Source: an uncultured Eubacteriales bacterium (GTDB lineage: Bacteria; Bacillota; Clostridia; Oscillospirales; Oscillospiraceae). Taken from it: a DNA stretch of 17,738 nt. The notes beneath the pieces are model-generated. The model was not told where the DNA came from, made no database searches, and saw only the letters and a program-made list of their open reading frames with translations. This document shows, piece after piece, positions 13,786 through 17,738 of the stretch (positions are counted from its first letter, which is position 1; each line of letters begins with the position of its first letter). The stretch is taken from positions 1 through 17,738 of the forward strand of contig URLO01000046.1 of the NCBI GenBank assembly GCA_900548625.1. Reading direction: 5' to 3'. The position numbers and the translations under genes were made by a program.

Positions 13786-14637
13786 TTACGTCTCCGGCTT
13801 CTTAAAAAACGCCGCCGCGACTACGCCTGGCCCGGTGTGTGTGCCGATGACGCCGCAGATCATCGTTGAGTCGAGCATCTGCGCCCCCTCCTGCCAGATC
13901 GCGCGGCTGTCCTCCACATATTTCTTCAAGGACGCGTCGCTCAGACCCGTATAGCCAAGCAGGATCGGCAAGGAAAAATCGATGCCGCCGCATTCGCGTA
14001 TCTTCTCGACCAGAAGGTTGTTGCCCTGCTTTGAGCCGCGCGCCTTTCCGACCAGCAGGATCTCGCCGTCCTGAATCGTGCAGACCGGCTTGATGTTCAG
14101 AAGTCCGCCCGCCAGCGCCACGGTCTTGGAGATCCGTCCGCCGAGCTTCAGATACTCCAGCGTATCCAGAAGCGCCAGCACACAGACATCCTCCCGCTTT
14201 TTTTCAAGCGTCCCGACGATCTCCTCCGCCGTCTGACCTGCGTCGGCACAGCGAAGCGCCAGCTCCGCCAGAATTCCGGAGCCGATGGCAGCCGTCCGGC
14301 TGTCCACGACATAGATGTTCTCAAACTCCGCCGCCGCGATGCAGGCGCTCTGATATGTGCCCGAGAGCTTGGACGCGATCGTGATGACAACCGCGCTGTC
14401 GCCGGCCTGCGCCGTCTCCTCAAACACACGCTGGAACGCCGCAGGCGTTGCCTGACTCGTTGTCGGCAGCGTATCACACTCTACCAGTCGCTCATAAAAC
14501 CGCCTGCGGTCGATGCTTACACCGTCGATCAGCTCCTCGTCCCCAAACCGGATCGTCAGGGGCACAATCCAAAATCTATCCCTGCACCAATCCGGCGTAT
14601 CCACGCTCGAGTCAATGATGATCCTGACCTGATTCAT
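13786..14637 (-). CDS. DegV family fatty-acid-binding protein (FakB-like)
   Basis: DegV/FakB proteins hold a fatty acid in the cytosol and present its carboxylate to the kinase FakA. The 283-residue protein has the family landmarks: IIIDSSVDTP at the start, LPTTSQATP (T60, S61), ITIASKLSGTYQSA (S92, T94), VVDSRTAAIGSG, LEYLKLGGRIS, INIKP-like LLNIKPV, and near the end the GTHTGPG motif (H267). Length is typical. The ATG at 14637 overlaps the stop of the MarR gene as ATGA, so the two are translationally coupled and share the operator-controlled promoter. The kinase partner is probably YloV at 1515-3191. Fatty acid chain preference cannot be read from the sequence, and genomes often carry several DegV paralogues. 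Confidence 0.9.
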   Translation of the reverse strand: MNQVRIIIDSSVDTPDWCRDRFWIVPLTIRFGDEELIDGVSIDRRRFYERLVECDTLPTTSQATPAAFQRVFEETAQAGDSAVVITIASKLSGTYQSACIAAAEFENIYVVDSRTAAIGSGILAELALRCADAGQTAEEIVGTLEKKREDVCVLALLDTLEYLKLGGRISKTVALAGGLLNIKPVCTIQDGEILLVGKARGSKQGNNLLVEKIRECGGIDFSLPILLGYTGLSDASLKKYVEDSRAIWQEGAQMLDSTMICGVIGTHTGPGVVAAAFFKKPET

Positions 14638-15113
14638 ATTGCCGTTTCCTCCGTATTCCTGGAATTTCGTCCTGCCTCGCCGCTCAAAAAGCGTTCCAGA
14701 TTGCCGCTGATGCGCGTGAGCGCACGGTACATCACGGCGCGCTCCTGCTCCGTCAGACCTTCACTTGCCGCGTCCACGATCCGGTCGATGCGCGCGGCAA
14801 TGCCGGAGGCTGCCGCACGTCCCTTCTCCGTCAGCCGGAGCGGTGCCTTATATCGCTTTTTCTCCGCGCCCTCGCAGACGATATAGCCGTTTTTTTCAAG
14901 ATAGTCCAGCGAGCGGGAAATGGCGGCTTTATCCTCGTCCGCACGCTCACAGAGCTCTGCCGAGGTCAGTCCGTCCTGCATCGACAGATAGTACAAGCAG
15001 GAGACGTGCGGTCCCTTAAGCTGAAAATCCGCCATCTGCTCGGCCTTGATGCGTTTGACGCTGCGGCTCAGGCGCGCGATCAGGATCGTAAAGGTCTCAA
15101 ACCGTTCCTTCAT
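14634..15113 (-). CDS. MarR-family regulator, possibly FabT-like, coupled to degV
   Basis: This is a dimeric winged-helix regulator of 159 residues. The wHTH spans about 32-100, with LTSAELCERADEDKAAISRS leading into the recognition helix and RSLDYLEKNGYI after it. The wing is EGAEKKRYKAPLRLTEKG, and N- and C-terminal helices are for dimerization. The ATG at 15113 has only weak GAGAGGAGC about 8 nt upstream, which is adequate. Upstream lies a near-perfect promoter with two copies of a 14-bp palindrome, one on the -35 and one downstream of the -10, so the gene is very likely autorepressed. Being coupled to a DegV/FakB gene, and resembling MarR proteins at the head of clostridial fatty acid synthesis operons, it is plausibly a FabT-type lipid regulator. 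That role is inference. Confidence 0.9.
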   Translation of the reverse strand: MKERFETFTILIARLSRSVKRIKAEQMADFQLKGPHVSCLYYLSMQDGLTSAELCERADEDKAAISRSLDYLEKNGYIVCEGAEKKRYKAPLRLTEKGRAAASGIAARIDRIVDAASEGLTEQERAVMYRALTRISGNLERFLSGEAGRNSRNTEETAI

Positions 15114-15131
15114 CGAAGTCGCTCCTCTCTT

Positions 15132-15145
15132 GTTGACAAATCAAC
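15132..15145. promoter_or_regulatory. MarR operator, downstream copy
   Basis: GTTGACAAATCAAC is a perfect 5-bp inverted repeat around CAAA. It lies just downstream of the -10 (about +8 to +21 of the predicted start), between promoter and ribosome binding site, where a bound repressor would block transcription. It is the exact reverse complement of the copy at 15169-15182, 37 bp away. Confidence 0.75.
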
Positions 15146-15152
15146 TTTGCTG

Positions 15153-15181
15153 ATTCTATCACACACTCGTTGATTTGTCAA
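15153..15181 (-). promoter_or_regulatory. Near-consensus sigma-A promoter of the marR-degV operon
   Basis: On the minus strand TTGACA (15181-15176), 17-bp spacer, TAGAAT (15158-15153). The -35 hexamer lies inside the upstream operator. This strength is typical of a promoter that is normally held repressed. Confidence 0.85.
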
Positions 15182-15182
15182 C
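15169..15182. promoter_or_regulatory. MarR operator, upstream copy overlapping the -35
   Basis: GTTGATTTGTCAAC covers the -35 hexamer of the marR-degV promoter. With the copy at 15132-15145 it forms a perfect 15-bp inverted repeat when one flanking base is counted. Binding here would exclude RNA polymerase. Confidence 0.75.
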
Positions 15183-15195
15183 ATCTAATCAAATT

Positions 15196-15223
15196 CCCGC
15201 CGCAGCCATTTGGCTGCGGCGGG
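15196..15223 (-). terminator. Hairpin terminator of the lipoprotein gene
   Basis: A 12-bp perfect GC-rich stem (CCCGCCGCAGCC with GGCTGCGGCGGG) with a 4-nt loop, 70 nt after the lipoprotein stop. On the minus strand it is followed by AATTTGATT, a weak T-tract, so termination may be partial. It insulates the marR promoter right next to it. The 15224-15293 stretch shows nothing else. Confidence 0.65.
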
Positions 15224-15293
15224 TGAACGTCTTTATTCTCTGGTGGCACCGATCATGCGCTTCGCGCCGCCTTAGCACCCATCCCGGTGTATG

Positions 15294-16514
15294 TCAGACG
15301 CCGCGCAGTGCGGCGCACATTTCGCCTGCGCTGCTCCACGGTTCGGAGATCATGCCCCACAGCGACGAGCCATCAAAGACGAGTTTCTCATTCAGCCGGA
15401 AATTATTCTGGATCTCGCCATATTTATTTGTCAGCCGGTCAAAGTCTGCCGAGCCTGCACAAATGAGCTCGCCGTCCAGCTCGAGGCGGCGCAAAACGCA
15501 CCAGTCTCCGTCACGCATGACCTCTGTCCAGCCTTCATTCAGGTAATCCTGTACGGTTTCCGTCTGATACTGCAAGATGTCCGGGTCGTTTCCGTCATAG
15601 ACATACGCACCGTGCTGGTACAAATGGTGCTGCTTGACGATCTGATACTGCGAGACCGTATAATAGACCTCGCCCTCCGAACCGCCGACCGCACAGGAGA
15701 CGCCGTCCTGCGCACAGAAGGCGGGCATTCCCTCATACGTTCCGAACCGAATGCTTACGATGAGATACGATTCATTTTCCAGCGGATAGCGTTCCGCTGC
15801 CGCACCGTTAAAGAACCAGAACTGATATGGCGAATACGGATCGAACATCACGGCCCAGCCTTCATCATATTCGCTCGGCTTTCCGTAGCCCGTCACCATC
15901 AGCGGATACCCGTCGCCGGGGTCAAGAAGCGCTGCCATCAGTGTATACGTTTCTCCGCTCCACTCATCCACCTTGGTTTCCGGAAGCTTCTCCAGCGCGG
16001 CTGCGTAGGCTTCTGCCGCCGCCGCATCCATGCGGCACTTTGAAGCATCGCCAAAATACCAAACACCTGCCAAGTGCGATGTCCAGTCCGGCGTCACCGA
16101 TGCGGGTCTATCGGTCGGATCTTCAAGTGTCTTTTGCTTTTCTTCGGCGCGTGCCGTCAGGGCGCGGTCGCCTGTAGCTGCCGCACCGTCGAGCAGCGTC
16201 CTGAGCGCTGCCTCGTCGTTGCCTGCCCTTTCGTATGCTGTGGCGAGCTTGTCATACGCCTGCGGCTTCTTCGGGTCGATCTCGATTGCCGCAGTAAAGG
16301 CAATGATTGCCTCTTCATAATTTCCGTCGCTTAAATACCGCACGCCAAGGTCATATTGCTCCTGCCAGCCGGAGCTCTGCGTATCCTTTGTTGCTGCCGT
16401 CTTGTCCGCTGGCTTCGTTGTCTGCTTCGCCCAGTTCGGAGTGACCGTGCTCTTTGCGCAGCCGCAGAGCAGGCACAGCAGCAACATGCAGAGAGTGATC
16501 CGCACTTGTTTCAT
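15294..16514 (-). CDS. TPR-containing lipoprotein of unknown function
   Basis: This is a membrane-anchored extracytoplasmic protein of 406 residues. The N terminus is a lipoprotein signal peptide with lipobox LCGC (acylated Cys at 19). A Thr/Lys-rich linker follows (about 22-48), then about two tetratricopeptide repeats (about 50-117: YDLGVRYLSDGNYEEAIIAF, AIEIDPKKPQAYDKLATAYE), then a 270-residue C-terminal region rich in aromatic and acidic residues (for example FDPYSPYQFWFFNGAAAERY) that I do not recognise. The ATG at 16514 follows GGAGGAG by 6 nt; an open frame reaching 16709 has no such signal and crosses the promoter. It has its own near-consensus promoter and is monocistronic. TPRs suggest protein binding at the cell surface; no enzymatic motif is seen. 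Confidence 0.85.
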   Translation of the reverse strand: MKQVRITLCMLLLCLLCGCAKSTVTPNWAKQTTKPADKTAATKDTQSSGWQEQYDLGVRYLSDGNYEEAIIAFTAAIEIDPKKPQAYDKLATAYERAGNDEAALRTLLDGAAATGDRALTARAEEKQKTLEDPTDRPASVTPDWTSHLAGVWYFGDASKCRMDAAAAEAYAAALEKLPETKVDEWSGETYTLMAALLDPGDGYPLMVTGYGKPSEYDEGWAVMFDPYSPYQFWFFNGAAAERYPLENESYLIVSIRFGTYEGMPAFCAQDGVSCAVGGSEGEVYYTVSQYQIVKQHHLYQHGAYVYDGNDPDILQYQTETVQDYLNEGWTEVMRDGDWCVLRRLELDGELICAGSADFDRLTNKYGEIQNNFRLNEKLVFDGSSLWGMISEPWSSAGEMCAALRGV

Positions 16515-16554
16515 TCCATTCTCCTCCATTTCATGAGATTTGTCCTCTGTTTTT

Positions 16555-16583
16555 ATCATATAATATGGAAGAATATTTGTCAA
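16555..16583 (-). promoter_or_regulatory. Near-consensus sigma-A promoter of the lipoprotein gene
   Basis: On the minus strand TTGACA (16583-16578), 17-bp spacer, TATGAT (16560-16555), about 40 nt before the start codon. Confidence 0.85.
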
Positions 16584-16687
16584 TTCGCTGTATGGCGTGC
16601 ACACAATTTCCATACAAAAAGGCCGCACCCTCCCTCGCCTCCAAATAGGAAAACATGAGAAAGACAGTAAAATCGTGGAGACAGGAA

Positions 16688-16717
16688 TTGAAAATTTCGC
16701 GCTTTGCATGGTATAAT
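16688..16717 (+). promoter_or_regulatory. Predicted sigma-A promoter of the GNAT gene
   Basis: TTGAAA (16688-16693), 18-bp spacer, TATAAT (16712-16717). It diverges from the lipoprotein promoter and leaves a leader of about 95 nt before the GNAT start. Confidence 0.7.
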
Positions 16718-16730
16718 CATTTTGGATGAT

Positions 16731-16762
16731 TATAGCTTAACAGTGTTAACGGCGATGCTATA
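16731..16762. repeat. Nested palindromes in the GNAT leader
   Basis: TTAACAGTGTTAA (16737-16749) is a 13-bp palindrome. It lies inside a larger inverted repeat, TATAGC (16731-16736) with GCTATA (16757-16762), just after the expected transcription start. It could be a repressor operator or a leader hairpin; no T-tract follows, so not a terminator. Confidence 0.4.
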
Positions 16763-16817
16763 GTTTTATACGTCGAACTCAGCATCTGTTGGCATCTGGA
16801 ATCTGCGGAGGAATCGT

Positions 16818-17300
16818 ATGAACATAATCATAAAAAGAATGGAGACCGACGAAGAAATCAAAGGAAAAGCATTTGTTCACTGGAAAGCTTGGCATGAGGC
16901 TTATCCTGACCTCGTTAGTCAGGAATACCTCGATAACCTAACTTATGAGAAATGCGAAAGCATGGCATTCAGTTGGCGAGATAATTTGCTTGTTGCAATG
17001 GACAGAAATACAGTAATTGGGTTTGTTGGTTATGGAAATCGCGGAGAGGAATCTCCTAATGCCGGAGAAATATTTGCATTATACATTCTGTCGGAATACT
17101 ATGGGACAGGTGTGGGACTGAAACTGATGCAAGCGGGCTTGAAGGAGTTGTCTGCTTATCCAGAAGTGTATCTATGGGTTTTGAAAGGCAACAAGCGCGC
17201 TATACGCTTTTATGAAAAATGTGGTTTCGTCGCTACTGGAGAAGAAATGGTAAGCTCAAAAATCAATGCAGCAGAAATCAAAATGAAATTAACTCGATAA
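16818..17300 (+). CDS. GNAT-family N-acetyltransferase
   Basis: It transfers an acetyl group from acetyl-CoA to an amine of unknown identity. The 160-residue protein has the GNAT core: motif A, EIFALYILSEYYGTGVGLKL (about 84-103) with the pyrophosphate-binding loop YYGTGVG, and motif B, LKGNKRAIRFYEKCGF (about 122-137). Length is normal for a single-domain GNAT. The ATG at 16818 follows GGAGG by 6 nt. Codon and base use are clearly AT-richer than in the chromosomal genes from 1128 to 16514, which suggests recent transfer. It has its own promoter and terminator. Small GNATs of this type range from ribosomal protein to antibiotic or toxin acetylation; no specific signature is seen. Confidence 0.88.
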   Translation: MNIIIKRMETDEEIKGKAFVHWKAWHEAYPDLVSQEYLDNLTYEKCESMAFSWRDNLLVAMDRNTVIGFVGYGNRGEESPNAGEIFALYILSEYYGTGVGLKLMQAGLKELSAYPEVYLWVLKGNKRAIRFYEKCGFVATGEEMVSSKINAAEIKMKLTR

Positions 17301-17345
17301 ATGCAAGTTTGGCAAGCTGAACGCAATAACCGAATACCGAGCATC

Positions 17346-17389
17346 AGACCGCTGACCCACGCCGTGTGCGCACAGTCAGCGGTCTTTTT
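17346..17389 (+). terminator. Rho-independent terminator after the GNAT gene
   Basis: An 11-bp perfect stem (AGACCGCTGAC with GTCAGCGGTCT), 18-nt loop that itself contains the palindrome TGTGCGCACA, then TTTTT. It starts 45 nt after the GNAT stop. Confidence 0.8.
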
Positions 17390-17417
17390 ACCCAAATCAG
17401 GAACGAATCGACCACCC

Positions 17418-17489
17418 ATGACGAAGAAGAAAACGCCGCAGGGCGGCAAGCGAAGCGGCGAAAAAGAACGGAGTATGCGGCACGGGTAG
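17418..17489 (+). other. Orphan 23-codon ORF, possible gene fragment
   Basis: MTKKKTPQGGKRSGEKERSM and three more residues to a TAG. The very basic start resembles the N termini of small DNA-binding proteins of mobilizable elements, but there is no ribosome binding site (CCACCC precedes the ATG) and nothing follows in frame. It is GC-richer than the DNA on either side. It is most likely the broken head of a lost gene; coding today is doubtful. Confidence 0.25.
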
Positions 17490-17515
17490 AAGCATTCACA
17501 AAAAGCTGCTATAAT
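17487..17515 (+). promoter_or_regulatory. Predicted promoter of the sigma factor gene
   Basis: TATAAT at 17510-17515 preceded by TGC (extended -10), with a weak -35 TAGAAG at 17487-17492 (17-bp spacer). The leader to 17613 holds a 7-bp hairpin, AACCCGA with TCGGGTT at 17549-17568, and otherwise nothing I can name. Confidence 0.5.
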
Positions 17516-17613
17516 TTTTTTGAGGAAATTTTGAAAATCGTGAAACCAAACCCGATTTTTGTCGGGTTATATGGTGAAAGCATCTGACAGCAGATAAGAA
17601 AGGAGGTTCGCCT

Positions 17614-17738
17614 ATGCAGGATGAAATGATCGTTGACTTATACTGGAAAAGAGACGAGAAAGCCATCAGCGAAACGGAGCGGAAATATGGGCGGTATCTT
17701 TCAAAGATCGCCTACAATATCCTCTCCGACTGGGAGGA
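17614..17738 (+). CDS. ECF-type RNA polymerase sigma factor, N-terminal part (runs off the window)
   Basis: The first 41 codons are present; the rest lies beyond the window edge. The sequence MQDEMIVDLYWKRDEKAISE, then TERKYGRYLSKIAYNILSD, matches the start of region 2 in small sigma-70 family (ECF-like) factors of gut clostridia, where a helix with the YGRYxxxIAYNIL pattern contacts core polymerase. The ATG at 17614 follows AAAGGAGG closely. In related genomes such genes are usually followed by a membrane anti-sigma factor (often DUF4179 type); whether that is so here cannot be seen. Base composition is nearer the chromosome than that of the GNAT gene. Confidence 0.8.
   Translation, partial: MQDEMIVDLYWKRDEKAISETERKYGRYLSKIAYNILSDWE

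Noticed and set aside
14148..14477. Arg/Ser-rich minus-strand frame inside degV
   Set aside because: It is an out-of-frame shadow of degV with the Arg-rich translation expected from GC-rich codons.
1..17738. CRISPR arrays, tRNA, rRNA, transposases, toxin-antitoxin pairs
   Set aside because: I looked for regularly spaced direct repeats, cloverleaf-like sequences and transposase or integrase motifs and saw none.

Overview
The window reads as a chromosome segment of a GC-rich, spore-forming member of the Clostridia, most like the Oscillospiraceae/Ruminococcaceae of the gut. The grounds are family-level: an AbrB with a clostridial-type zinc-ribbon tail, SpmA/SpmB spore maturation proteins, the yloU-yloV gene pair, strong AGGAGG-type ribosome binding sites, sigma-A promoters (TTGACA/TATAAT-like, mostly 17-18 bp spacers) and a strong GC bias at third codon positions. 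Species cannot be named from the sequence alone.

Layout. (1) Positions 1-1000 are AT-richer and look acquired: inverted repeats, a small ORF and a small SAM-dependent methyltransferase on the minus strand, then a hairpin terminator and a 17-bp imperfect inverted repeat of unknown nature. (2) 1047-3246 is a yloU (Asp23/Gls24) - yloV (FakA-like fatty acid kinase) operon with its own promoter and terminator. (3) 3372-5677 holds a membrane-anchored XRE regulator and an HtrA-type membrane serine protease with PDZ domain, ending in a terminator shared with the convergent abrB. (4) 6093-9052 holds spmA-spmB (overlapping) and argS. (5) 9116-13772 is a four-gene operon with one promoter and one terminator: SGNH/GDSL hydrolase, DUF4358-type membrane protein, MBOAT O-acyltransferase and DHHW (AlgX/AlgJ-like) protein. 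It is best read as a machine that O-acylates an extracytoplasmic polymer. (6) 13786-15183, on the minus strand, is a MarR regulator and a DegV/FakB fatty-acid-binding protein, translationally coupled, under a near-consensus promoter flanked by two copies of a palindromic operator. (7) 15294-16583 is a minus-strand TPR lipoprotein. (8) From about 16690 the composition shifts again: a GNAT acetyltransferase of lower GC, its terminator, an orphan short ORF, and the start of an ECF-type sigma factor that runs off the window.

How the genes connect. YloV (FakA) and DegV (FakB) are the kinase and the fatty-acid carrier of the same exogenous fatty acid activation pathway in other Firmicutes. The MarR partner resembles FabT-type regulators of fatty acid synthesis, so regions 2 and 6 may be functionally linked although 10.6 kb apart. 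The O-acylation operon and HtrA both act at the cell envelope.

The best candidates for something under-described are the twin-operator MarR-DegV unit, the DUF4358 protein with a duplicated cytoplasmic motif inside the O-acylation operon, and the structured minus-strand element at 801-1011. No tRNA, rRNA, CRISPR array, intact transposase or integrase was seen.
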